Positions 45,321 through 54,043 of a DNA stretch of 64,000 nucleotides are shown in pieces. The position numbers and the translations under genes are program-made. Each line of letters starts with the position of its first letter. Positions within the stretch are counted from its first letter, which is position 1. The stretch comes from JANQPX01 sp041398025 (GTDB lineage: Bacteria; Pseudomonadota; Alphaproteobacteria; Geminicoccales; Geminicoccaceae): assembly GCA_041398025.1 (NCBI GenBank), contig JAWKVM010000024.1, positions 104,931 to 168,930 of the forward strand, read 5' to 3'. Under the pieces are notes generated by a model. That model saw only the letters and a list, made by a program, of their open reading frames with translations, ran no database searches and was not told the origin of the DNA.

Positions 45321-46334
45321 ATGGCGGTTTCATCCGACAGAGCTTTTCACATCGCGATCATCGTGACGCCGCGCTTCAATCTGGCGCCGACCGTGGGCTT
45401 TCTCGATCCGTTTCGCGCGGCCAACTATCTGGAAGGGCGGGTGCTCTACCATTGGCAGCTGCTCTCGATCGCGGGCGGCGGGGTGGCTGCCAGCAATGGC
45501 ATCGAGGTCGCGACGACATCGCTTGGCGATGCGCGAACGCCTACGCCGGAGCTCGCGATGGTCTCGGCGAGCTGGACTCCCGAAGCCTACGGCGAGCCGC
45601 AGATGCTCGCAGCCCTTCGGCGGCTGGCGCGTCAGGGAGCGGCACTCGGCGGGATCGACACCGGCGCCGTCCTGCTCGCGGCCGCGGGCCTCCTCGACGG
45701 GCGCTGCGCCACCGTGCATTACGAGCATCTCGATGCCTTCGCCGAGCTCTATCCGAAGGTGGACGTGCGCGAGGACCTCTATTTCATCGACGGTGATCGC
45801 ATGACCTGCTGCGGCGGCATCGCTGCGACCGATCTGGCGCTCCAGATCCTCCAGGAGCAGAAGGGGGCGGCCATCGCCAATGCGGTCGCGCGCTACATCT
45901 TCCATGATCGTCTGCGCGCGCCGGGGGAGCGGCAGGAAGCGTCCGGCATCGAGCCGCTCGGCGCGACCACGCCCAGGCGTCTGCGCGAGGCCATCCGGCT
46001 GATGGGCGATCATCTGGAGGAGCCGCTTTCGGTGCCGGAGCTCGCGCGCCGTGTCGGCCTTTCGCAGCGCCAGCTGGAGCGTCTGTTCGCGGGCAACACC
46101 GGCATGTCGCCGATCAGCTATTACCGCGACATCCGCCTGGACCGTGCGCGCGGGCTGATCACCCAGACCGACATGCCGGTGCTCGAAGTGGCGCTCGCCT
46201 GCGGCTTCTTCAGTCCCGAGCATTTTTCCCGCGCCTATCGCTTGCGCTTCGGCATCGCGCCGCGCGAGGATCGGGTCGAGGGGCGCATTCCGTTCGAGTT
46301 CCGCGCCTGGCCCATGCACACCCGGCGGCGATAA
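45321..46334 (+). CDS. GlxA/GbdR-type AraC-family regulator
   Basis: A 337-residue protein with an N-terminal DJ-1/PfpI-like domain (FHIAIIVTPRFNLAPTVGFL, GGIDTGAVLLAAAGLLDGR) and a C-terminal AraC domain (LSVPELARRVGLSQRQLERL, VLEVALACGFFSPEHFSRAY). This is the architecture of GbdR/CdhR-type regulators of betaine and carnitine catabolism. Divergent from the transporter operon and followed by the catabolic genes, it probably activates both. Confidence 0.85.
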   Translation: MAVSSDRAFHIAIIVTPRFNLAPTVGFLDPFRAANYLEGRVLYHWQLLSIAGGGVAASNGIEVATTSLGDARTPTPELAMVSASWTPEAYGEPQMLAALRRLARQGAALGGIDTGAVLLAAAGLLDGRCATVHYEHLDAFAELYPKVDVREDLYFIDGDRMTCCGGIAATDLALQILQEQKGAAIANAVARYIFHDRLRAPGERQEASGIEPLGATTPRRLREAIRLMGDHLEEPLSVPELARRVGLSQRQLERLFAGNTGMSPISYYRDIRLDRARGLITQTDMPVLEVALACGFFSPEHFSRAYRLRFGIAPREDRVEGRIPFEFRAWPMHTRRR

Positions 46335-46338
46335 TGGA

Positions 46339-47280
46339 GTGTCGATCTCATTGACTTCAGGATCGAAAACTGGCCGCAGGCAGCAGAACGGCCCGGTCCT
46401 GCTGGTCCTGGCATCGGCCCTGTTCTGGGGGCTGTGGTGGGTGCCGGTGCGCCTTGTCGAAGCGCTCGGGCTGACGGGGGTCTGGCCGAATCTGGGGATC
46501 AATCTCGGCGCTCTTTTGGGGCTGGGCGCCGCGGTGGCCGTCCGACGGGGCCGAGCGCAGCTCGCGGGGTCCGCGCTGATCGGCAGCGTCCTGATCGGCA
46601 TTGCCGTCGCCTTCTACGGTGCCGCTCTTTCACTGACCGACGTCGCGCGCGCCGTCCTGCTGTTCTACCTGGCGCCTGCCTGGAGCACGCTGATCGAGGT
46701 CGCCTTTTTCGGTCAGCGTTGGCAATGGCGCCGGCTGCTGCCGCTGCTCCTGTCCTTCGGCGGCATGATCGCGGTGTTTCGCGGCGACATCACCCTCGAC
46801 GGTGTGACGATCGGCGATCTCGCCGCGTTTGCTTCCGGGATCGCTTGGGCCGTGGGCGCCGCCCTGGTGTTCGCGACCGGACCGGGCGAGATCGATCAGG
46901 GCAGACCGGGCGCGCTGCGTCTGGGCTTTCTGGTGATGATCGCTGCGGTGGCGACCAGCGTCCTGATGCTGCCGATCGGCTGGCAGGGCTGGCCGAGGTT
47001 CGAGAGCGCGGATGCGCCGTTCGCGCTTCTGCTGGCGCTGGCCGCTGGCGGGCTCTATCTGGCGCCGATCATCGGCGTCACGCTTTGGGGGGCGACCAGG
47101 CTCACGCCGACCACCATCAGCTTCCTGCTCGCCGCCGAAATCCTCTCCGGCATCACCTCCAGTGCGCTCCTTCTCGACGAGCGCTTCGGCTTCTGGGAGA
47201 TGACCGGCACGGTGATGATCGTCGCCAGCGTGATCGCCCATATCGCCATCGCCGACGACGATGTGCCCGGCAAGGTCTGA
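46339..47280 (+). CDS. EamA/DMT-family membrane transporter
   Basis: A 313-residue permease with ten predicted helices in two EamA repeats (LVLASALFWGLWWVPVRL, AVLLFYLAPAWSTLIEVAFF, LAAGGLYLAPIIGVTLWGA, ISFLLAAEILSGITSSALLL). The start is uncertain: GTG 46339 lies too close to the GGAG, and a TTG at 46351 is better spaced. Located 4 bases after the regulator. Substrate unknown; an amine or an amino acid product of the locus is plausible. Confidence 0.75.
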   Translation: MSISLTSGSKTGRRQQNGPVLLVLASALFWGLWWVPVRLVEALGLTGVWPNLGINLGALLGLGAAVAVRRGRAQLAGSALIGSVLIGIAVAFYGAALSLTDVARAVLLFYLAPAWSTLIEVAFFGQRWQWRRLLPLLLSFGGMIAVFRGDITLDGVTIGDLAAFASGIAWAVGAALVFATGPGEIDQGRPGALRLGFLVMIAAVATSVLMLPIGWQGWPRFESADAPFALLLALAAGGLYLAPIIGVTLWGATRLTPTTISFLLAAEILSGITSSALLLDERFGFWEMTGTVMIVASVIAHIAIADDDVPGKV

Positions 47281-47392
47281 CGAATTCGATCATCTCGGCG
47301 GCGAAAACGATGAAGGTTCGGCGCGCCCGGCGCGCTCATAGTTTTTGCGAGCGGGGTATGCTGCTCGAACCAACGATGTCGGGGAGCGGGCG

Positions 47393-48532
47393 ATGACGAC
47401 GGTGATGACAGCGGACGATCTCCGCCGGATCGAAGCCGGCTACCACCACGATCCGAGCCGCTCGTTTTCCCTTAAGGCCGAGGCCTATACCGATGCGCGC
47501 TGGCTCGCCTTCGAGCGCCAGGCGATTTTTTCGCGAACATGGCAGTGGGTCTGCCACGCCGAAAAGCTGCGCGAGTCCGGCGCTTACGTCACCACCCAGG
47601 TCGCGGGCCAGCCGATCTGCGTGGTCCGGGACAGGAGCGGCAGCCTTCGCGCCTTCTACAATGTCTGCAAGCACCGCGCCCACGAGCTGCTGCACGGCGA
47701 GGGGCGGACCCATCTCATTCTCTGCCCCTATCACGCCTGGTCCTACAATCTCGAAGGCCGTCTGGTCCGGGCGCCGGAGACCGAGCAGCTTCAGGACTTC
47801 GATCGCGAGAGCATCTGTCTGGATGAGATTCGAGTCGAGGAATTTTGCGGCTTCGTCTACGTCAACCTCTCTGCCGACGCCCCTTCACTCAGGACGCAAT
47901 CCGGCGACCTCGGCGCCGAAATCATGACGTGGGCGCCGGATGTCGAAAACCTGACCTTCGCGCATCGGCTGACCTACGACATCAAGTCCAACTGGAAGAA
48001 CGTCGTCGACAATTTCCTGGAGTGCTACCACTGTCCGGTGGCGCACAAGGACTTTTGTACTCTCGTCGACATGGAGACCTATCGGGTGACCACCCACGGC
48101 ATCTATTCGAGCCATATGGCGGAAGCCGGCAAGAGCGCGAACAGCGCCTATTCGGTCGAGGGGGCGACGGTCCGGGACCACGCGGTCTGGTGGCTCTGGC
48201 CCAACACCTGCCTGATGCGCTATCCCGGCCGCGGCAACATGATTGTCATGCACATAGTTCCGGTCGGTGTGGACCGGACGTTCGAGACCTACGACTTCTT
48301 CTTCGAGGACGCCGAGCCCAACACCGCCGAGGAAGAGGCGATCCGTTACATCGACGAGGTGCTGCAGGCCGAGGATATCGCCCTGGTCGAAAGCGTGCAG
48401 CGCGGCATGGCCACACCCGCCTTCAGCCAGGGCCGCATCGTCCACGACCCCGGCGGCTCCGGCAAGTCGGAGCATGCCGTCCACCATTTCCATGGCTTGA
48501 TCCTCGACGCCTACAGGGAGGCCGCAGCATGA
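47393..48532 (+). CDS. Rieske oxygenase, carnitine/glycine-betaine monooxygenase type (CntA/GbcA-like)
   Basis: A 379-residue oxygenase. The Rieske cluster ligands are in VCKHRAHELL and LCPYHAWSYN. The mononuclear iron site is in VVDNFLECYHCPVAH, with Glu at the bridging position as in carnitine monooxygenase. The C-terminal block LVESVQRGM...GRIV...SEHAV is also shared with CntA/GbcA proteins. It would demethylate or cleave a trimethylammonium compound. No reductase gene is adjacent. ATG 47393 follows GGGGAGCGGG; the stop overlaps betC by ATGA. Confidence 0.8.
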   Translation: MTTVMTADDLRRIEAGYHHDPSRSFSLKAEAYTDARWLAFERQAIFSRTWQWVCHAEKLRESGAYVTTQVAGQPICVVRDRSGSLRAFYNVCKHRAHELLHGEGRTHLILCPYHAWSYNLEGRLVRAPETEQLQDFDRESICLDEIRVEEFCGFVYVNLSADAPSLRTQSGDLGAEIMTWAPDVENLTFAHRLTYDIKSNWKNVVDNFLECYHCPVAHKDFCTLVDMETYRVTTHGIYSSHMAEAGKSANSAYSVEGATVRDHAVWWLWPNTCLMRYPGRGNMIVMHIVPVGVDRTFETYDFFFEDAEPNTAEEEAIRYIDEVLQAEDIALVESVQRGMATPAFSQGRIVHDPGGSGKSEHAVHHFHGLILDAYREAAA

Positions 48533-50088
48533 GTACGGCTCGCATCGGCTCGATGCCCAATATCGTGCTGATCATGGCGGATCAGCTCACGCCGTTCGCG
48601 ACCGGCGCCTACGGCCATCCGCTGGTGAAGACGCCGGCGATCGATGCGCTGGCCGCACGTGGCGTGCGCTTCGACAGCGCTTATACCAACGCGCCGCTCT
48701 GCGCGCCCTCGCGCTTCGCCTTCATGTCCGGCCAGCATGTCACGCGCATCGCCGCCTATGACAACGCCTCGGAATTTCCGAGCGCCATTCCGACCTTCGC
48801 GCACGCGCTTCGCCAGCTCGGCTACCACACCTGTCTTTCCGGCAAGATGCATTTCGTCGGCCCGGATCAGCTGCACGGCTTCAACGAGCGCATCACCACG
48901 GACATTTACCCCGCGGACTTCGCCTGGACGCCTGACTGGGAACTCCCCGACGAGCGCATCGACAAGTGGTATCACAACATGGACAGCGTGGTCGAAGCGG
49001 GTGTCGCCGCCACCACCTTCCAGATCGAGTATGACGAGGAGGTCGGGTTCTTCGCCGAGCGCAAGATCTTCGACTATGCGCGCTCCGCTGGCGACCAGCC
49101 TTTCATGATGGTGGTCTCCTTCATCCACCCGCACGATCCCTATGTCGCGCTGCAGAAATGGTGGGACCTCTACGATCACGAGGCCATCGACATGCCGACC
49201 GTGCCGGCGCTGCCGATGGACAAGCAGGACGCGCACAGCCGCCGTGTCCTGACCGGAATCGAGGCGGATGTCGATATTGCGACCGACGCGCAGATCAGAA
49301 ACGCGCGCCACGCCTATTATGCGAACACCTCCTACGTCGACCACTGGATCGGCCGCATTACCGAGACGCTGCGTGCCGCCGAGCTCATCGACAACACCAT
49401 CGTCATCGTGACCAGCGACCACGGCGACATGCTCGGCGAACGCGGCCTTTGGTACAAAATGAATTTCTTCGAGTGGTCCTGCCGTGTGCCGCTGATCATG
49501 GCCGGCCCTGGGCTGCCGTCGGCCAGGGCGGTCGGCAACAACGTGTCGCTGGTCGATATCTTTCCGACACTCGTTGAGGCGGCCGGCGGCACGAACTCGG
49601 TGGACGACCTCGACGGCCGCAGTCTCTGGGGGCTGGCGACCGGGACTGTCGATCCCGCCGATGACGTGGATGAAGCGATCGCAGAATATTGTGCGGAATG
49701 CGCGTCGCATCCCTGCTTCATGATCCGGCGCGGCCCTTGGAAATACATCCACTGCGATGTCGATCCACCACTCCTGTTCAATGTCGAGGACGACCCGGAC
49801 GAGCTCACCAACCTCGCGGCCGATCCCGAGCATAACGACATGGCACAGGCCTTCGCCGACGAGGTGGGCCAGCGCTGGGACAGCGGGGCGATCCGCAAGG
49901 ACGTGATCGCGACTCAGAAAAAACGGCGCGCGGTGTATGAGGCGATGCAGGACGGCACGCTGACCAGCTGGGACTTCCAGCCCAAACGCGATGCCGCCAA
50001 CGAATATGTGCGCAATCACATGGACTGGACCGTCGCCGCCGCGAAGTCGCGCTTTCCGCCTTATCGGGGTGAAGGCGGGGACGGATGA
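48529..50088 (+). CDS. betC: Choline sulfatase
   Basis: A 519-residue type I sulfatase. The modification motif C-x-P-S-R appears as LCAPSRFAFMSGQ, and the metal site in NIVLIMADQLTPF and VTSDHGDMLGERGLWYKMNFFE. The segment GKMHFVGPDQLHGFNER and TTDIYPADFAWTPDW are close to rhizobial BetC, as is the C-terminal NHMDWT end. It hydrolyses choline-O-sulfate to choline and sulfate after Cys conversion to formylglycine, presumably by the FGE at 40140-41078. Confidence 0.9.
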   Translation: MSTARIGSMPNIVLIMADQLTPFATGAYGHPLVKTPAIDALAARGVRFDSAYTNAPLCAPSRFAFMSGQHVTRIAAYDNASEFPSAIPTFAHALRQLGYHTCLSGKMHFVGPDQLHGFNERITTDIYPADFAWTPDWELPDERIDKWYHNMDSVVEAGVAATTFQIEYDEEVGFFAERKIFDYARSAGDQPFMMVVSFIHPHDPYVALQKWWDLYDHEAIDMPTVPALPMDKQDAHSRRVLTGIEADVDIATDAQIRNARHAYYANTSYVDHWIGRITETLRAAELIDNTIVIVTSDHGDMLGERGLWYKMNFFEWSCRVPLIMAGPGLPSARAVGNNVSLVDIFPTLVEAAGGTNSVDDLDGRSLWGLATGTVDPADDVDEAIAEYCAECASHPCFMIRRGPWKYIHCDVDPPLLFNVEDDPDELTNLAADPEHNDMAQAFADEVGQRWDSGAIRKDVIATQKKRRAVYEAMQDGTLTSWDFQPKRDAANEYVRNHMDWTVAAAKSRFPPYRGEGGDG

Positions 50089-50855
50089 GCGGACGCCTGT
50101 CGGAAAAAATCGCGCTGGTGACCGGCGGGCGCGGCGGCATCGGCCGTGCGATCTGCGAACGGTTTGTGCGCGAAGGGGCCGTCGTGTTTGCGGCCGACCT
50201 GTCGGAAGCGGGATCGATGAATGCCGATGGTGGCGGCGGCACATTCGTCAGGCTAGACGTCACCGACGAGGCCTCGGTTCGCCAAGCCATGGCGTCGGTC
50301 GACAAGAACCTTCGCTGCCTCGACGTGCTGGTCAATGCCGCCGGGATCGAAATCGAAAAGACCATCGAGGAAACATCGCTCGAGGAGTGGAACCGCATCT
50401 TCGCGGTCAACGTCACCGGGACCTTTTTGACGTCGAAGCACGCCTTGCCGCTGCTTCGGCGATCGAGCAGTGCATCGATCGTCAATTTCGGTTCCTATGA
50501 CGGCTTCATCGCCGATCCCAGGCTTGCCGCCTATTGCGCCACCAAGGGCGCCGTGCACGCGCTCACCCGCGCCATGGCCTGCGACCACGGTCCCGAAGGC
50601 ATCCGCGTCAACGCCATCTGTCCCGGCTATGTCGACACGCCGATGCTGCAGAGTTTTTTCCAAGACGCAGGCGATATCGAAACGCTGCAGCAGGCCGTAC
50701 GCGACGTGCATCCGACCAGGACCTACGGCACGCCCGAAGACATCGCCAATCTCGTGCTCTGGCTCGCCTCCGACGAAGCGCGCTACGCGTCGGGCCAGCT
50801 CTGGGTGCTGGATGGCGGGCTCACGGCGCAGGTGCAGCAGATGCGACTGCCGTGA
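50085..50855 (+). CDS. SDR-family oxidoreductase
   Basis: A 256-residue short-chain dehydrogenase: VTGGRGGIGRAICERFVREG, NAAGIEIEKTIEE, catalytic YCATKGAVHALTRAMA and CPGYVDTPML. It overlaps betC by ATGA and the following SDR by GTGA. In this context it may oxidise a hydroxy acid or aldehyde from carnitine or betaine breakdown, but no substrate can be read. Confidence 0.82.
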   Translation: MSGRLSEKIALVTGGRGGIGRAICERFVREGAVVFAADLSEAGSMNADGGGGTFVRLDVTDEASVRQAMASVDKNLRCLDVLVNAAGIEIEKTIEETSLEEWNRIFAVNVTGTFLTSKHALPLLRRSSSASIVNFGSYDGFIADPRLAAYCATKGAVHALTRAMACDHGPEGIRVNAICPGYVDTPMLQSFFQDAGDIETLQQAVRDVHPTRTYGTPEDIANLVLWLASDEARYASGQLWVLDGGLTAQVQQMRLP

Positions 50856-51618
50856 CGGATCTCAGCGGCAGGGTCGCAGTGGTCACCGGCGGCAGTCGCG
50901 GCATCGGCCGCGCCATCGTCGAGCGCCTCGCCGCCGCCGGCGCCACCGTCCTCACCTGCAGCCGGCGGCGCGACGCGCGCGCCGTTCACTTGCCAGACAC
51001 TGTCGGCTGGCGTCGGTGTGACGTTGCCGACTCCGCGGAGGTGGAGGCGTTGCGAGAGTACGTTGAGAAAAACTTCGGTGCCGCGACGATTCTGGTGAAC
51101 AACGCGGGCGTGCAGGTCGAGAAGACCGTGACCGACAGCGACGATGCAGATTGGGACGCGGTCGTCGGCGCGAACTGCCGCGGCGTTTTCAATTGCTGCC
51201 GGGCGTTCATTCCCGGCATGGAAGCGGCGGGCGGCGGGGCGATCGTCAATATCGGCTCGATCTCGGGCGTGGTCGCCGATCGGGCATGGCGCTCTACAAT
51301 GCATCGAAAGCGTTCGTGCACGGCTGACCCGCTCGATCGCGATCGATCATGGCCCAACAGTGCGCTGCAATGCGATCCGGCCTGGCTGGATCATGACCGG
51401 CATGGCTGATGCCGCGTTTGCGACCGCCAAGGATGTCGAGCGGGCGAAACGGGATGCGCTCGCCCGCCATGCCGCCGGCCGCTTCGGCGAGCCCGCTGAT
51501 ATCGCGGCGGCAGCGCTCTGGCTGGTCTCCCGACGAAGCCGCCTTCGTCACCGGCCAGTGCATCACCGTCGACGGCGGTCTGACCGCGGCCTCGCCCATC
51601 CAACCGGGACTTTTCTGA
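50852..51618 (+). pseudogene. Second SDR-family oxidoreductase, frameshifted
   Basis: Starts as a normal SDR (VAVVTGGSRGIGRAIVERLA, ILVNNAGVQVEKTVTDSD, GGGAIVNIGSISGVVAD). Around 51285-51325 the expected MALYNASKAFVHG lies in a second frame and LTRSIAIDHGPTVRCNAIRP in a third. Near 51525 the end (DEAAFVTGQCITVDGGL) is in yet another frame. At least three indels separate the catalytic YxxxK from the N-terminal half. If real the gene is dead; clean short indels also fit sequencing error. Confidence 0.75.
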
Positions 51619-52544
51619 TGGCTGACCCCAACCACACCGCCGTTCTCGGCGCCGGCGTGATCGGTGCGAGCTGGACCGCGCTGTTCCTCGCCGCCGGCAA
51701 GAGCGTCGCGGTGTTCGACGTCGCCGACGACGTCGAGAAGACTGTCCGTGCCTATGTCGCGAACGCCTGGCCGACACTGACGGACCTCGGCATGACCAGG
51801 CGCGGCGACCCCGAAGCCGTGACATTCTGTAGTCGGCCCGTCGACGCTGTCGACCGCGCTGCGTTCGTGCAGGAGAGTGTTCCTGAGCGACTGGCTTTGA
51901 AGCACGCGCTCTATGCCGAGATCGAGGAGGCGCTCGACACCGACGCGGTGATCGCGAGCTCGGCCTCGGGCCTGACGCTGTCCGAAATGCAGGCGGGCTG
52001 GCGGGATCCGTCGCGTCTGGTGCTCGGCCATCCCTTCAACCCGCCGCATCTGATTCCGCTGGTCGAGGTGATGGGCAATGACCGGACGGCAGCAGGCGTG
52101 GTCGAGGCGGCGGAGCGCTTCTACGCGGATGTCGGCAAGGTCACGATCCGGGTGAACAAGGAGGTGCCGGGTCATGTCGCCAATCGCCTGCAGGCCGCGA
52201 TCTGGCGGGAAGCGCTACATCTGATCAAGGAGGGTGTTGCGTCGGTCGAGGATGTCGACAAGGCGGTGTCGGCGGGACCGGGTCTGCGCTGGGCAGGGAT
52301 GGGGCCGACCACGCTGTTTCATCTCGCAGCGGGCGAGGGTGGTATCGAGGCGTTCTGTGCGCGCTACGGCGAGAGCTTTCACCGCTGGTGGGCGGATCTC
52401 GGCGATCCGCGCCTGGACGACGCCATGCGCAGCCAGCTGGTCGACGGCATCGCCGAGGCGACCGGCGGCCGCTCCATCGCCGAGCTTGCCGCGGAGCGCG
52501 ACGCCGTGCTGCTTGGCATCCTGAAGGCGTTGAAGGCGCGGTGA
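51618..52544 (+). CDS. 3-hydroxyacyl-CoA dehydrogenase-family enzyme, carnitine dehydrogenase-like
   Basis: A 308-residue NAD enzyme: VLGAGVIGASWTALFLAAG, AFVQESVPERLALKHALY, VIASSASGLTLSEM, LVLGHPFNPPHLIPLVEV and VNKEVPGHVANRLQAAIWREAL. The HPFNPPHLIPLVEV box is shared by L-carnitine dehydrogenase, lambda-crystallin/gulonate dehydrogenase and short-chain HADs. With a Rieske oxygenase and ProVWX-like transporter nearby, oxidation of carnitine or a related hydroxy betaine is the best guess. TGATG overlap with the frameshifted SDR. Confidence 0.75.
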   Translation: MADPNHTAVLGAGVIGASWTALFLAAGKSVAVFDVADDVEKTVRAYVANAWPTLTDLGMTRRGDPEAVTFCSRPVDAVDRAAFVQESVPERLALKHALYAEIEEALDTDAVIASSASGLTLSEMQAGWRDPSRLVLGHPFNPPHLIPLVEVMGNDRTAAGVVEAAERFYADVGKVTIRVNKEVPGHVANRLQAAIWREALHLIKEGVASVEDVDKAVSAGPGLRWAGMGPTTLFHLAAGEGGIEAFCARYGESFHRWWADLGDPRLDDAMRSQLVDGIAEATGGRSIAELAAERDAVLLGILKALKAR

Positions 52545-52550
52545 GGGGCG

Positions 52551-53996
52551 TCAGCTTTTCTTGATCGTCCCATAGGCTTCGAGCGCGCGGGCGCGGGCCT
52601 TGGCGTGATCGACGATCGGGTTTGGATAGGTCTCGCCGAGCGTGATGCCGGCGGCTTCGAGGGTCGAGGCCGGTGCCTCCCAGGGCGCGTGCAGATGCTC
52701 GGTCGGGAGCTCGGCGAGTTCCGGGACGTAGCGCCTGACATAGTCGCCTTTGGGATCGAATTTCCTGCCCTGGAGGATCGGGTTGAAGATCCGGAAATAA
52801 GGCGCCGCATCCGCGCCCGAGCCCGCGACCCATTGCCAGCTCGCCGCGTTGTTGGCGAGGTCGGCATCCACCAGCGTGTCCCAGAACCAGGCCTCGCCGT
52901 CGCGCCAATGGATCAGAAGATGCTTGATCAGAAAGGAGGCGGTGATCATGCGCACCCGGTTGTGCATCCAGCCGGTCTGCCAGAGTTCGCGCATGCCGGC
53001 ATCGACGATCGGAAAGCCGGTCAGGCCCTTTCGCCAGGCGCGGAGAGCGTCGGCATCGTCGTTCCAGGGGAACGCGTCGAACTCCGGCCTGAATGCCTTC
53101 TTCGGCAGATCGGGCCAGTGGAACAGCAGATGGTGGGAAAACTCGCGCCAGACCAGTTCACGCTGAAAGGAGCGCCCGCCGCGTTGCCCGCCGCCGTCAT
53201 GGGCGAGATGGTCCTCGACCGCGTGCCAGCAGCGATGGGGGCTGATCTCGCCAAAATGCAGATAGGGCGAAAGTCGAGACGTGCCCCGCCGATCCGGCCG
53301 GTCGCGCTGGTCGGCGTAGCCCGCCATGGCCTCGTCGAGGAAGCAGCGAAGGGCGGCTTCGGCGCCGGCCTCCCCCGGCTTCCAGGTCGCGCGCAGGGCG
53401 CCCGCCCAATCGGGCGTTCGCGGCTGCAGCTCCCAGTCGTCAAGCGACTCGCTCGATGGCCAGCCATCGGGTGCGGGGATCGCGTCCGGCCGCGGGAGGG
53501 GCGGCTTCGGCGGTTCCAAAGCGAGGCAGGCTTTGTAGAAGGGCGTGAACACCCGAAAGGGATCGCCCGCCTTGGTCTGCAGCCGTTCCGGCTCGAACAG
53601 CAGAGGGCCGGCGAAACGCTTGAAGGCGACACCCTCGGCCTCGCAGCGCTCGGCGAGCCTGCGCTCCAGGTCGCGCGCCCAGGGCTCGTAGCTTCGAGAC
53701 GCATGGACGCCGTCGGCCCCGGTCTCCTCGATCAGCTCGACCAGGAGATCGAACGCCGATCCGCGCCTGAGGATCAGCCGGCTTCCCAGGCTTTCGAGAT
53801 CACGGCCGAGTGCCAAAAGGCTGTCATGCAGCCACCAGCGGCTGGCCCCGCCGATATGCCATGGGCCGGCCGTGTCGTCATCCAGAATGTAGACCGGGAT
53901 GATCGGCTGGTCCTCGCTCAGCGCCGCGGCAAGTGGTCGGTGATCGGCGAGGCGGAGATCCTGGCGCAGCCAGAGCAGGATCGGCGGGCGAGTCAT
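52551..53996 (-). CDS. phrB: Deoxyribodipyrimidine photolyase
   Basis: A 481-residue class I CPD photolyase/cryptochrome-family protein: LLWLRQDLRLADHRPLAAAL, FQRELVWREFSHHLLFHWPD, the FAD-binding core WRKGLTGFPIVDAGMRELW, TGWMHNRVRMITASFL and NNAASWQWVAGSGADAAPYFR. It uses blue light to split pyrimidine dimers. Convergent with the carnitine dehydrogenase-like gene (6-base gap). Confidence 0.92.
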   Translation of the reverse strand: MTRPPILLWLRQDLRLADHRPLAAALSEDQPIIPVYILDDDTAGPWHIGGASRWWLHDSLLALGRDLESLGSRLILRRGSAFDLLVELIEETGADGVHASRSYEPWARDLERRLAERCEAEGVAFKRFAGPLLFEPERLQTKAGDPFRVFTPFYKACLALEPPKPPLPRPDAIPAPDGWPSSESLDDWELQPRTPDWAGALRATWKPGEAGAEAALRCFLDEAMAGYADQRDRPDRRGTSRLSPYLHFGEISPHRCWHAVEDHLAHDGGGQRGGRSFQRELVWREFSHHLLFHWPDLPKKAFRPEFDAFPWNDDADALRAWRKGLTGFPIVDAGMRELWQTGWMHNRVRMITASFLIKHLLIHWRDGEAWFWDTLVDADLANNAASWQWVAGSGADAAPYFRIFNPILQGRKFDPKGDYVRRYVPELAELPTEHLHAPWEAPASTLEAAGITLGETYPNPIVDHAKARARALEAYGTIKKS

Positions 53997-54043
53997 CGAT
54001 ACCTCATGCAGTCAGAACGGAGAGAGGAAGCGTCGGGACTGGC

